Positions 26,090 to 34,383 are shown, counted from the stretch's first letter. The stretch: 34,383 nt of DNA from an uncultured Sphingorhabdus sp. (GCA_905479715.1 CAJQNR010000173.1:1-34383), one strand, 5' to 3'. The notes: a model not told the origin generated them from the letters alone. Numbers and translations: made by a program.

Positions 26090-27358
26090 ATGTTGAGGCA
26101 CCTGACCCAATGGGTAGAGGATCGATTAGAACGATTGAACGTCGAATTTGGCAATCCATTACTCAATGGAGCAACCATATTTGCACGTATTTCTCCAAAA
26201 TGGTTAAATGGCATTGCACATTTGCTAATATTTATCTTCAAGGAAATGACATTCAAGCGCTATAAGTGGAATGCTAAACCTGTGCTTATATGCGTAGGAA
26301 GCCATAACAACTATCATTCGGCAAGTTTAGCTTTTGGAAACCGCGAAGATATTCAATTTGCAACGTTTCACAATTACTATTTACCCAATACTCCTAAAAT
26401 TAACCTTCTTTTTTGTTATCTGAGTGGTTCTTTTATTGTACTATTTTTGCCGTTATTTTTTTTGATTATCAAAAAGCCTAACCTTAGAAAATATATGATT
26501 TTCCGTACGGACCAAATGGCGCTTAGTTTTGGTTCGCGGTGGTTTGTTCGTCGAGCAATAAAACGCTCCGGAGCCCAAGTTTTAATTCTGATGTCAAACC
26601 TATCAGTATACCATAATCTGATTCTAGAAGAGGCTAACCGATTAGGCGTTAGTACAATATTCGCGACACATGCTCCTGTAGGGCGAGGCCAACGAGCTTT
26701 GAGAACAGACTATGCCATGCTTGATGGTGAATGGCAAAGTAGTCTCTATCCATCTTCAAACACCAAATTCTTGATAACTGGATCAGCGCGCGGCGCAGAG
26801 TTGGTCGAGCGTTGGGAATCGCGATTAAATTATACTGGCTTAATAATCGCAACGAACACGCTAATGATCGATCTAAATATCATCGAAAAATTCATATCGC
26901 TTTTAAAAGACCGCTATCCACTTATGCCGATTTCGTTGAGGCCGCACCCTAGAGATGTCGAGCGACATGAAGCTCACCGCATCATTTGTGAGAATCATAG
27001 CATAGCTTATAATGATCCTAAAAAGCCCCTAGTTCAACCTAATGACAGCTATAAATATCTCGCGACCGGGCTGAGCGGAGTAATGATTGATGCGTTACTG
27101 GTCGGCATGTATCCGCTCCAGATTTCTGAACCGCAATTGGACATGCTTTTAGCACACACCCCTGATGACTATTATGGACTTCATGAGCTCAATCTAGTGA
27201 GAACGATTGACCTAAATGACCCGGTACTCCCAACTGACTGGCTTATAGGTGACCAGTTGGTCGAACTCGAGAAGTCTGCCCAACCAGGTTGGGATAGTAA
27301 AAAACTCATGAATGAAGCGCTCGATGAGATATTGAGGCATCAAAATACTGTCAGGTAA
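26090..27358 (+). CDS. Unrecognised GT-B-like glycan enzyme with HAPV motif (copy B)
   Basis: This 422-residue protein has no confident family match. A hydrophobic segment at about residues 107-127 may be a membrane helix or a buried hairpin. The C-terminal half shares the motif order of the protein at 19253-20677: SN at 169-170, TIFATHAPV with H194-A-P-V197, TDYAMLDG at 206-213, LRPHP ending at 287, and TGLSGVMIDALLVGMYP at 326-342. RPHP and the G-x-SGV loop are typical nucleotide-binding elements of CDP-glycerol- or sialyltransferase-like GT-B enzymes. The gene is clearly AT-rich. A 203-base gap separates it from the epimerase; GGAG lies 13 bases before ATG. It is convergent with the second flippase. 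A glycosyl- or glycerophosphotransferase is the best guess. Confidence 0.65.
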   Translation: MLRHLTQWVEDRLERLNVEFGNPLLNGATIFARISPKWLNGIAHLLIFIFKEMTFKRYKWNAKPVLICVGSHNNYHSASLAFGNREDIQFATFHNYYLPNTPKINLLFCYLSGSFIVLFLPLFFLIIKKPNLRKYMIFRTDQMALSFGSRWFVRRAIKRSGAQVLILMSNLSVYHNLILEEANRLGVSTIFATHAPVGRGQRALRTDYAMLDGEWQSSLYPSSNTKFLITGSARGAELVERWESRLNYTGLIIATNTLMIDLNIIEKFISLLKDRYPLMPISLRPHPRDVERHEAHRIICENHSIAYNDPKKPLVQPNDSYKYLATGLSGVMIDALLVGMYPLQISEPQLDMLLAHTPDDYYGLHELNLVRTIDLNDPVLPTDWLIGDQLVELEKSAQPGWDSKKLMNEALDEILRHQNTVR

Positions 27359-27387
27359 AGAATTGCTATGCAGAATATTGGAGGTGA

Positions 27388-28668
27388 TTATATATTGTTG
27401 CTACCACGGATCGGGAGAAAGTGTGCTAAACTTATGTAACCAACCAGCCTGATTAATGCACCACAGATCATTACCCATGGCAAATACTGCGCTGCAGGTT
27501 CGCTCAGTGCGAACGTACTAAGAATAAAAACGAGAGCGAATATATCCACTTTTAACAATTGTTTGCGTGATACTCGCCAAAATACCGTCTCGATCACAAC
27601 AAGAATACTAGCTTGTATGATAAAAAACGCTGCCATGCCTGCAATTAATGATACTGAAAACATGGCTTCGTATTCAGGATTTATTGTTTTAGCGAAAATC
27701 GCAGCAACAATTGCACAGGCGGCCAGTAAAAATGGGAGCATAAGGTTAGGAAGGCGCAACCATTCGCTCATTATCATTTTTCCCTGTGTTTTGATCAATT
27801 CCGGCCTTCTGGGTGTAAAATATAAAATGGAATGGCCAACGACAATCATATTGAACAATGTGGCAAAAAATACATAAACATCTAATCGCAGACCTTCTTG
27901 GTTAGCAACCCAGAGCCGGTCCAAAAGGTAGAAATTAACACTTAAAAATGACCACAGCTGATTAAAACTATACTCATTTCGCCAACGTTTAAGAAATCGA
28001 GAAATCATCGATGCCGCTCCGTGTCGAAATTCGTGCCAAATGCTTACGCAAATTTTAGCGTAAAACTTTGTGTAACGTTTTTTTATGAGCAGATATGATG
28101 CGAAGCTGAGGATAGATATCAGTGAATAATATATAATTATACGTCCAGAAATGAAGTGCATAGCAGTCACAATGACTATTCCTGGAATAACAGTTCGCGC
28201 CGCAAACGAGGCGGACCACCTCAGATATTGTCTGGTAAAAAGATGATGTCGCTGGTCTTCATCAAAAAACTTTTCGATGACAACGTGCATTGTCAAAAGC
28301 CCAATAATAAGAGAATCATTTGTCCATAAAAATGCAACAACAGCCACTAAAGGCAACACAATTACTAAATGCGTTAAGCTGTCACGAAAATAATCTCGAA
28401 AAGCGTAGCTATACCCGGTTCGATTTTGTTCATCAAATCGGAGTTTATAATACTGGATGTGTATCTGGGCGCCGGTTAAGACGAATAAAGATGCGAGAGC
28501 CGTGGTCAGTAAAGCGTAGTCAATAGCAAATTGGCTTTGTCCTATCAGACTAGCTAGAAAGATAATCAATGGCCTTAATAGAAGACCGAAAACTCTTGTG
28601 ATCAGAAATACTAGAAAGTCGTGCCTTTGGTTTAGACGGTAATATAATTTACCAATCATCATCTCCAT
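27388..28668 (-). CDS. Second flippase-like polytopic membrane protein
   Basis: This 426-residue protein has about 12 hydrophobic segments, with no signature that identifies it beyond doubt. Size, helix pattern and position in a glycan locus suggest a divergent Wzx/MOP flippase. The N-terminus (MEMMIGKLYYRLNQRHDFLVFLITRVFGLLLRPLIIFL) is cytoplasmic-basic then hydrophobic, as expected. The start ATG 28668 shares its A with the TAA of the GT4 gene (TAATG), so the pair is translationally coupled. Two more in-frame ATGs follow at once. The sequence does not align obviously with the flippase at 17812-19107. An O-antigen polymerase is a less likely alternative. Confidence 0.65.
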   Translation of the reverse strand: MEMMIGKLYYRLNQRHDFLVFLITRVFGLLLRPLIIFLASLIGQSQFAIDYALLTTALASLFVLTGAQIHIQYYKLRFDEQNRTGYSYAFRDYFRDSLTHLVIVLPLVAVVAFLWTNDSLIIGLLTMHVVIEKFFDEDQRHHLFTRQYLRWSASFAARTVIPGIVIVTAMHFISGRIIIYYSLISILSFASYLLIKKRYTKFYAKICVSIWHEFRHGAASMISRFLKRWRNEYSFNQLWSFLSVNFYLLDRLWVANQEGLRLDVYVFFATLFNMIVVGHSILYFTPRRPELIKTQGKMIMSEWLRLPNLMLPFLLAACAIVAAIFAKTINPEYEAMFSVSLIAGMAAFFIIQASILVVIETVFWRVSRKQLLKVDIFALVFILSTFALSEPAAQYLPWVMICGALIRLVGYISLAHFLPIRGSNNI

Positions 28669-29951
28669 TAATCACGCTTGTTTCGATTTTGGGCCACTAA
28701 ATTTTCTAAATGCTGTTGATATTCTGTATAAATTTTATCTGCGTTAAAATGCAAATCAAAATAATTACGGATACGTTGTCTTTCCGTGTCATTTGCGAAA
28801 TAATCTATTCCATCTTTGATGGCATTTGCTGCAGCTTTAGGGTCACGCATGTCAACAGCGGTACCAAGTTTCTCTCTGTGCAAAAGTTTCGCGCCCTCAC
28901 CTGTGAATGTAGCAACCTGATAGAGACCTGCAGACATATATTCAAACAGCTTGTTCGGCATGCCTTGAGGCGAGTTGGTTCGATAGGGCGCAATTGCGAT
29001 TTGGCTGTCATTCATAAGCTGTGCGATTTGATTACGGTCAAGCCAGCCAGGGCATATAATATTGGGTTGGCTTTTCATTCGCTCACGAAGCGCTTCGGCC
29101 TGTTCACCGTCACCAGCAATAATGAACTGGATATCTTTACGTTCACTTAGCAGTATGGCTGTGTTTAAAAGATACTGAAGATCGTATGTTTGACCCCATG
29201 AACCGATAAAGCAAACTAGTGACTTAGAAAAATCGACACCAAGAAATTGAAGTTCCTCTCTAGCCTTCCGTTTGTTCAAATCCGAATTCATGGGAGAATA
29301 ACCAAGTGGCAATATCGTATCGTTTATTCCTTGGTCCCGGCCTGCCTTCTTCAAGGCCCAATCCAAATATCCTTCTGAAATACCGACAATAGATGTCGCG
29401 TTCCTACAAGCTCTTGTCACACCGTGATCCATATGTGCAATAAGGGGGCGCGCAAGTTTTGCTTTCATTGGCGACAGAAATTTTTCAAAAAAGTCTGGCC
29501 ATAAATCTCGTATAGATAATACGGAGGGTATGCCCCATCGTTCTGCAAGTAGGACGCCCTGAAGTGCCATTTCCGGCATAGGCATATCCAGCACCATTAT
29601 ATCCGGTATAGCTTGACCATGTTGTACTAATTGAGATGCGCGCTGGACCGCACGCTTGCTTACAAGCCAGTTATGAATGAATCTTTTTGGAGAAGTATTC
29701 CGGGTATATCCTGGGCCATCTAACAATTCCAAAACTAGACCATCGGTCAACATATATTGGCCGTGGGGCTGGGTTCTCATGCGCTTCTGATAATGGTCAA
29801 ACGTCGAATTGAACCAACGGACGTTGTGGCCAGCCGCAGCTAAGCGCGTAGCAAACATCCCGGCACGCATCAGCCGCGGGTTGCCTGGATCAATCGGAAT
29901 AGGCTCGCAGTCGCGCCATATCCATATATTCAATGGGGAGGTTGTTCTCAT
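28668..29951 (-). CDS. GT4-family glycosyltransferase (WbuB-like)
   Basis: This is a 427-residue GT-B retaining glycosyltransferase. The N-terminal acceptor half has NPRLMRAGMFATRLAAAGHNVRW, and SIRDLWPDFFEKFL is a hallmark of the WbuB-like O-antigen enzymes. The donor half contains VCFIGSWGQTYDLQYLL, FIIAGDGEQAEALRERM, CPGWLDRNQIAQLMNDSQIAIAPYR and the E-x7-E-type NKLFEYMSAGLYQVAT. It would add a sugar from an activated donor to a lipid-linked acceptor at the cytoplasmic face. The start ATG 29951 has only a weak ribosome binding site. It is 22 bases downstream of the acyltransferase gene. Confidence 0.9.
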   Translation of the reverse strand: MRTTSPLNIWIWRDCEPIPIDPGNPRLMRAGMFATRLAAAGHNVRWFNSTFDHYQKRMRTQPHGQYMLTDGLVLELLDGPGYTRNTSPKRFIHNWLVSKRAVQRASQLVQHGQAIPDIMVLDMPMPEMALQGVLLAERWGIPSVLSIRDLWPDFFEKFLSPMKAKLARPLIAHMDHGVTRACRNATSIVGISEGYLDWALKKAGRDQGINDTILPLGYSPMNSDLNKRKAREELQFLGVDFSKSLVCFIGSWGQTYDLQYLLNTAILLSERKDIQFIIAGDGEQAEALRERMKSQPNIICPGWLDRNQIAQLMNDSQIAIAPYRTNSPQGMPNKLFEYMSAGLYQVATFTGEGAKLLHREKLGTAVDMRDPKAAANAIKDGIDYFANDTERQRIRNYFDLHFNADKIYTEYQQHLENLVAQNRNKRD

Positions 29952-29973
29952 TGTATCACTTATAGGGGTATGG

Positions 29974-31956
29974 CTAACGAAAATTTAAACTATCAAACAA
30001 TGGAACTAATAACTCAGCTCCGGCAATCGATAGATGATCGTGGTCGAAATAGTACGATTGGTCACTGTTACCCACTGCGCAATACATTTGGCATAGCTTC
30101 GAAGCTGGATCCAATATCATTACACGTTGGTGCTTTTTTGCGATTTTGTCAAAAAGCTTATCAGAAAATTCTTGAAGATTTCGATGTTGTTTCAACGAGA
30201 CCGAAGCAACAAGAACCGACTGCTCAGTTAGGCTCTTTTGACTCAACTCATAATAAATGTCCCGAGGATCCTTCAGTTGTTCCGGCACCTGTCGCACCAA
30301 AACAACATCAACTCCTGCTTCTGACAGAGCCTTAACTCTTTGATTTAGCGCTGTCTTAAAAATCGACCGTGTTATTTCTGTTGATTTTTTTGCATCGGGA
30401 GTCAGCCCCAGATAGAAAAAATCATCTCCCTCATAGCCACCCTCGCTGTAACCGCTCCATCGCGCAATTAATACGACTGTTTTAATATTGGATGCTTGAA
30501 TGCGGCTGAACACATTTTCACTTAGATCTTTGCAGCTACGGCCCCCTTGATCTGGGCGAAGAGAGTATACACCGCCCAGAGGTAGACAGCCACTAGATGC
30601 AATGAAATAGGCACTTTGTTGACTGTTCTCGAATGCGATGTCGATGGCTGGGAGCATTGAGAAAGCATGACTGTCTCCGAAAACAAGAATACGTGGCTCG
30701 ACTTTTGATGCGCCAATCTTGCAACTTATCTCTTCAAGGCTGCCAGTAATGGGTAAATCAAAACAGATTGATTGAAGCTCTGACCGTTTAAATGATGCCT
30801 CAACACTTTTGGGCAAATCATATCGGGACGGCACACCTTTCGACAGATGAAGCGCTAGGCCAATCAAAAACATGGCCATCATTCCGGCCGCTGTCATTAA
30901 AAAAATATGCCTTCTACTAAAGGTAAATTTATCTCGGAATGGACGTTCCAAATAACGCCAACTTATCCATCCAATAGGGAATGAAAGCAGGCCAATAACC
31001 GGCAAAATGGTGGAAGGCAGAGAGTCATCGAAATGAAGACGGGCGAAGGCCATAAACGGAAAATGCCAAACATAGACACTGTAGCTTATCAACCCCACTA
31101 ATACTATCCATCGATGCGCTAACAGACGCGTAACTAACCCGTCTTTCTGGCAGAACACAATTAATAATGCGGCTCCTATTACAACCGGTAGAGTGTAACG
31201 GCCCGGAAAAGGGACATCTTTATCTAAGTAGAAAATGGACCAAGCAATCATTCCAAGGCCAATTACGGCTAGCAGGTCAGCACCTTTACTTGGATTTATC
31301 GATTTTACGGCAAGAAATACCGCAATTAATGATCCTATCAACAATTCCCATATTCGGTACGGAGGTAGGAAGAATACCGCCATTACATCTTGATCAGACA
31401 TTATGTCGGATGCTGTGAATGAAATAATGGTGATTATAGATAATATAATACCGATCAGTCGATACGATAGAAACTTCCAGAAACGAACTATAATAAGCGG
31501 AAAGAAAAGATAGAATTGCTCTTCAACCGCAAGGCTCCACATATGTAAAAATGGCAGATTTTCAGCAGCGGTGGAAAAATAATCAATTTTCAGATAGAAA
31601 TATACGTTCGATAGAAACAAACTCATAGCTACTAAACTTTGGCCATAATCCTCTAACTCATTTGGAAGCATAATCATCCAAGCAAAAGGTATGGTCGCAA
31701 AGGCGGCAAAAAAGAGAACAGGGAATATTCGACGTGCCCGCCGTTCGTAAAAATTCACAAGGGAAAATTTTTCCTCAGCTACTTCTGTAAGCAGAATTGA
31801 GGTTATTAAATAGCCACTTATGACAAAAAAAATATCAACGCCGACAAAACCACCAGAGAAACTGGAGAAGCCCGCATGGAATAGTACGACTGGAATCACA
31901 GCTATAGCACGAAGCCCATCAATTTCCGGACGGTAAGACAGGCGGTTTATATTCAC
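29974..31956 (-). CDS. O-acyltransferase, AT3 membrane domain fused to SGNH domain (OafA-like)
   Basis: This is a 660-residue fusion. The first ~370 residues are an acyltransferase-3 membrane domain with YRPEIDGLRAIAVIPVVLFH (catalytic H27) and FFVISGYLITSILL. The remainder is a periplasmic SGNH domain with FGDSHAFSMLP (catalytic serine, block I) at about residues 423-433 and DHDHLS (catalytic D and H) near residue 643. Such proteins acetylate or otherwise acylate O-antigen or capsule sugars. The start is a GTG at 31956, because no in-frame ATG fits the conserved N-terminus. It probably modifies the glycan made by its neighbours. Confidence 0.92.
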   Translation of the reverse strand: MNINRLSYRPEIDGLRAIAVIPVVLFHAGFSSFSGGFVGVDIFFVISGYLITSILLTEVAEEKFSLVNFYERRARRIFPVLFFAAFATIPFAWMIMLPNELEDYGQSLVAMSLFLSNVYFYLKIDYFSTAAENLPFLHMWSLAVEEQFYLFFPLIIVRFWKFLSYRLIGIILSIITIISFTASDIMSDQDVMAVFFLPPYRIWELLIGSLIAVFLAVKSINPSKGADLLAVIGLGMIAWSIFYLDKDVPFPGRYTLPVVIGAALLIVFCQKDGLVTRLLAHRWIVLVGLISYSVYVWHFPFMAFARLHFDDSLPSTILPVIGLLSFPIGWISWRYLERPFRDKFTFSRRHIFLMTAAGMMAMFLIGLALHLSKGVPSRYDLPKSVEASFKRSELQSICFDLPITGSLEEISCKIGASKVEPRILVFGDSHAFSMLPAIDIAFENSQQSAYFIASSGCLPLGGVYSLRPDQGGRSCKDLSENVFSRIQASNIKTVVLIARWSGYSEGGYEGDDFFYLGLTPDAKKSTEITRSIFKTALNQRVKALSEAGVDVVLVRQVPEQLKDPRDIYYELSQKSLTEQSVLVASVSLKQHRNLQEFSDKLFDKIAKKHQRVMILDPASKLCQMYCAVGNSDQSYYFDHDHLSIAGAELLVPLFDSLNFR

Positions 31957-32050
31957 GCTTTGCGCGCTTTTGTTGAATGTATAGAAAATACGGGCAACTT
32001 TCCTACAAAATAAAAGTAATACAATCGATTCTACTGGCTAAACTCATGCA

Positions 32051-33331
32051 TTAGTGTTGCATTTTACGTGGTGTAGTTTCTATATGGCCTACTAAAGCTA
32101 AAAGCAAAATTAAGCGTGTGAAAGCTGGGTCAAGAGGATTTATAATATCTAATGAGCCATCAAGCAGGGCGCCGATTATGAATGCGAGATATAATAACTC
32201 AAAAATTCCACAGTTTGGATGCTTTATGACTGTGGCTACTGTTCTTACCATACAAGCATAAAACAAACATACGAGAGGCGCGCTAAACAGTCCAAATGGA
32301 TAAAAAAACAAAGCGCCGACCATTCCAGGCGCCGTGCCAGTACGGTCTTGCATGTGCCAAGTAATTTGTTCGTAGTTTAATCTTTTTACTGATGATACTT
32401 CATTAAAAGTGGTTGGCCGTCCAAATAAAACATCTAGTCGATGTCGAAAATTGTTTAATATGTCGCTAATGGCCTGCATAGACAGGTCTACATTTAGAAG
32501 ATTGTATGTCGCATGAAAACTGGCGCTATAAAGATGATATGAAATGCGATTTTGGAGTATATCAATAATTCGACGACCATCTGATGTGAACATTGCCAAA
32601 GTTGAGTCCGCACCAATTTTATTACTAATACCTATAAATAAAGCTAAAATAGCTGCGATAATTATAAAAAATATTGCACCAATACGCCCAGTGGGAGTTT
32701 TAGACCTCAAAAAATCTTGGCTTATAGTAAGTCGTCCTAACTGAATAAGCCCCACGAATATCACTACAATGCCTGTAGAACCCTGAATCGATAATACAGA
32801 GCCGATGATGAAGCCTAAAATTGTTAGCACTATGACGAATTTATGCGATTTTAGGGTCTCATCGGACCTTCCTATAATCGAGATGATAAATATCGAAAAA
32901 TAAGCTGTTAAAACATACAGAGGTATAAGTATGCCCAACGATCCGGTTTCCCCAATTCGCTCACCAGTCTGGCGGAACTGGAGACCAAAGTTGTACCAAA
33001 AATATACAGACAGCAATATGAATAACCCGGCAAGAGCCAGAGATGTTAGAGGATGAAATAAAATGGATAGCCGGGGAAGTTTAAATCTTGCCCCATATTT
33101 GCCAAGCTGAACGATTAGCAGCCAGGTTAGTAAGAACATGCTTAAGATAAGAATGAACCCTCTAAAATAGCTAGGAGGGTATCTTAATATAGCATCCAAA
33201 GATGGGCCAAAAATAACAACTAATAATAATGGTATGCCATAATACACTATAAAATATGCGGCCAAAATTTTGACCGCTAGTTTAGTAGTTCCTGATTCAT
33301 CCAGAAATGTCTGGTGTTTGAGATTCTTCAT
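32051..33331 (-). CDS. Wzy-like O-antigen polymerase candidate
   Basis: This is a 426-residue polytopic protein with about 11-12 helices and a long extracytoplasmic loop at about residues 235-345 (LAMFTSDGRRIIDILQNRISYHLYSASFH onward). Helix density, large periplasmic loop, AT-rich codon use and position suggest a Wzy-type polymerase; sequence conservation in this family is too low to be sure. The start at 33331 overlaps the TAA of the preceding gene (TAATG), which favours it over the frame's upstream extension of 15 codons. It would polymerise repeat units flipped by the Wzx-like protein. Confidence 0.7.
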   Translation of the reverse strand: MKNLKHQTFLDESGTTKLAVKILAAYFIVYYGIPLLLVVIFGPSLDAILRYPPSYFRGFILILSMFLLTWLLIVQLGKYGARFKLPRLSILFHPLTSLALAGLFILLSVYFWYNFGLQFRQTGERIGETGSLGILIPLYVLTAYFSIFIISIIGRSDETLKSHKFVIVLTILGFIIGSVLSIQGSTGIVVIFVGLIQLGRLTISQDFLRSKTPTGRIGAIFFIIIAAILALFIGISNKIGADSTLAMFTSDGRRIIDILQNRISYHLYSASFHATYNLLNVDLSMQAISDILNNFRHRLDVLFGRPTTFNEVSSVKRLNYEQITWHMQDRTGTAPGMVGALFFYPFGLFSAPLVCLFYACMVRTVATVIKHPNCGIFELLYLAFIIGALLDGSLDIINPLDPAFTRLILLLALVGHIETTPRKMQH

Positions 33332-34035
33332 TAACGATGATAAACCGTAACTGCATATCGCTCGCCGTCTAAGCAAGGGCTTGCCCGATGGAGAGCGCTA
33401 GTATCAATAAGCATCAGTGTGCCAGCTGGAACAGTGATCCTTTTGCTCATAAAACCTTTGTGACCCAAGTTCGCCACCTTATCATCATGTATTGATTGCC
33501 AGGAGCGTCGACCTTGCAGATATTTGGGTATATCGCGCAAGCGGTAATAACCCATCGGGATTGATGCGCGCAATTTAAAGCTAGTGGTATGAGTATACGG
33601 AACCACTTCCAGTGGTCCATCTTTCTCTGTTACATCGGTCAAAAAAGCGAAAAGCTTCAACTGCTTGCGAAAGCTGTCCAAATGCCATCTGGTTGTCATA
33701 CGTTCGGCAGTTAGAGGAACTTTATGATTCCTGATGGCTAAAACATTGTGGGCCAAGGAAGGACGACCATATAATCTTGGCATTATGCTATTTGACAATT
33801 TTTCGAATTCCGCAAATGCAGCAGCTTTTTTATGCGCGTGCCATATCCTGTGTTCTGACCCTTCGTAGTTCACTTCAACATCATCGTTCTCGGCTAATTC
33901 ATCTATGCGATCACGCAAATAGTTGCAGTCATTGGCAGATATCTTATTTTCAAAGAAGTGCATGCCGCGATCAGCCATCTGTCTAACAACGGGTGCCGAA
34001 GCTAATTCATCATAAAAAGCCGATAAATTAATCAT
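33331..34035 (-). CDS. PhyH-type 2-oxoglutarate/Fe(II) dioxygenase-like protein
   Basis: This is a 234-residue protein of the phytanoyl-CoA dioxygenase (PhyH) superfamily. The iron facial triad is visible: RWHLDSF with H118-x-D120, and LHRASP with H216, ten residues before R226 in the DGERYAVTVYH segment, the 2-oxoglutarate-binding arginine. DGPLEVVPYTHT is the usual strand between them. Members hydroxylate varied small molecules or glycan-linked groups. It sits between the nonulosonate synthase and the Wzy-like gene, so it may tailor the sugar or its acyl group; this is inference. AGAGG lies 10 bases upstream of ATG 34035. Stop and next start overlap as TAATG. Confidence 0.8.
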   Translation of the reverse strand: MINLSAFYDELASAPVVRQMADRGMHFFENKISANDCNYLRDRIDELAENDDVEVNYEGSEHRIWHAHKKAAAFAEFEKLSNSIMPRLYGRPSLAHNVLAIRNHKVPLTAERMTTRWHLDSFRKQLKLFAFLTDVTEKDGPLEVVPYTHTTSFKLRASIPMGYYRLRDIPKYLQGRRSWQSIHDDKVANLGHKGFMSKRITVPAGTLMLIDTSALHRASPCLDGERYAVTVYHR

Positions 34036-34083
34036 TAAACATCTACCTCTTGGTTACGGCTTGCTAATATATTGATGATCCCA

Positions 34084-34099
34084 GATCAACTAGCGTTGG
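34084..34099. repeat. 16-bp direct repeat, copy 2
   Basis: This is the same GATCAACTAGCGTTGG as at 24382-24397, here in the 122-base gap between the nonulosonate synthase and dioxygenase genes. It could be a trace of displaced pyruvyl transferase sequence, a recombination footprint or chance. Confidence 0.4.
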
Positions 34100-34157
34100 T
34101 TAGGGGTTAACCGAATGGCCCAATTCAGCTTAATAGAGCGCTCCCAATTATTTTCTA

Positions 34158-34383
34158 TCAAATCAAGTCGTTACTCAACACAGCATCGCCATATTGGCGA
34201 TTCTTATTAACTATGCGCCCCACTACCTCGTCCAGCATCTTCGGCGGTAATCCGAAACCGGGACGAACGCTACGTACAGCATCCCTTGTTATGACATCGC
34301 CCGCGCGCAATGGCTTAACGAAATAGAGTGACCGCCTGAATTTTACATTCCCGTTTTCACTGGCTTTGCGGCCATAATTGACT
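34158..34383 (-). CDS. pseI: Nonulosonic acid synthase C-terminal part, probably pseudaminic acid synthase (5' end cut)
   Basis: Seventy-four codons plus a stop of a minus-strand gene enter from the right edge. The reading contains FRRSLYFVKPLRAGDVIT, SVRPGFGLPPKMLDEVVG and ends AVLSNDLI, the SAF (antifreeze-like) domain that closes NeuB-family synthases condensing PEP with a hexosamine. The PGFGL-x-PK-x-LDE pattern resembles PseI more than sialic acid NeuB, but legionaminic synthase is not excluded. The catalytic barrel is outside the window. It leads the minus-strand glycan operon and implies that the polymer contains a pseudaminic-type acid. Confidence 0.75.
   Translation of the reverse strand, partial: VNYGRKASENGNVKFRRSLYFVKPLRAGDVITRDAVRSVRPGFGLPPKMLDEVVGRIVNKNRQYGDAVLSNDLI

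Noticed and set aside
1-34383. CRISPR arrays, tRNA or rRNA genes
   Set aside because: I saw no regularly spaced direct repeats and no tRNA or rRNA sequence on either strand.

Overview
The window looks like a chromosome segment of a sphingomonad-type alphaproteobacterium (Sphingomonadales; a Parasphingorhabdus/Sphingorhabdus-like organism would fit). This is inferred from protein style, the GC-rich codon use of the first 15 kb, the presence of AtuA-family and TIGR03084-family genes, and an Rrf2 regulator overlapping sufB. No rRNA or other taxonomic marker is present.

Region 1 (1-15.8 kb, GC-rich, housekeeping and metabolic). The 5' edge holds most of sufB and its Rrf2-type regulator on the minus strand. 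A perfect AGACT-N5-AGTCT operator-like palindrome lies upstream of the regulator. An AraC-type regulator and a secreted DUF885 metallopeptidase-like protein follow. On the plus strand come a phytoene-desaturase-like FAD oxidoreductase and a DUF3604 lipoprotein / parvulin-like PPIase / HupE-UreJ membrane protein cassette, closed by a strong hairpin terminator. Next are two minus-strand Rossmann oxidoreductases (NmrA-like and SDR) and a plus-strand VOC / AtuA-like / TIGR03084 operon, probably for degradation of an organic acid or isoprenoid-type substrate.

Region 2 (16-23.7 kb, intermediate GC, polysaccharide genes). It holds a polytopic GT-C-like membrane protein, a Wzx-type flippase, an unrecognised GT-B-like protein, and wecB-wecC for UDP-ManNAcA. 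A 33-residue ORF with a good ribosome binding site and a candidate promoter lies upstream of wecB.

Region 3 (23.7-24.9 kb) is a genomic scar. An IS30-type transposase N-terminus is joined directly to the middle of a frameshifted polysaccharide pyruvyl transferase.

Region 4 (24.9-34.4 kb) is clearly AT-richer and looks like a horizontally acquired O-antigen/capsule block: NAD-dependent epimerase, a second GT-B-like protein, a second flippase, a GT4 glycosyltransferase, an AT3-SGNH O-acyltransferase, a Wzy-like polymerase, a PhyH-type dioxygenase, and the C-terminal end of a nonulosonic (probably pseudaminic) acid synthase at the right edge. Together regions 2 and 4 could build, decorate, flip and polymerise an acidic glycan containing ManNAcA and probably a nonulosonic acid.

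The most interesting candidate for something undescribed is the pair of GT-B-like proteins at 19253-20677 and 26090-27358. They share almost no overall identity but have the same ordered motifs (SN, HAPV, R-x-HP, G-x-SGV) at nearly identical spacing, and each sits beside its own flippase.
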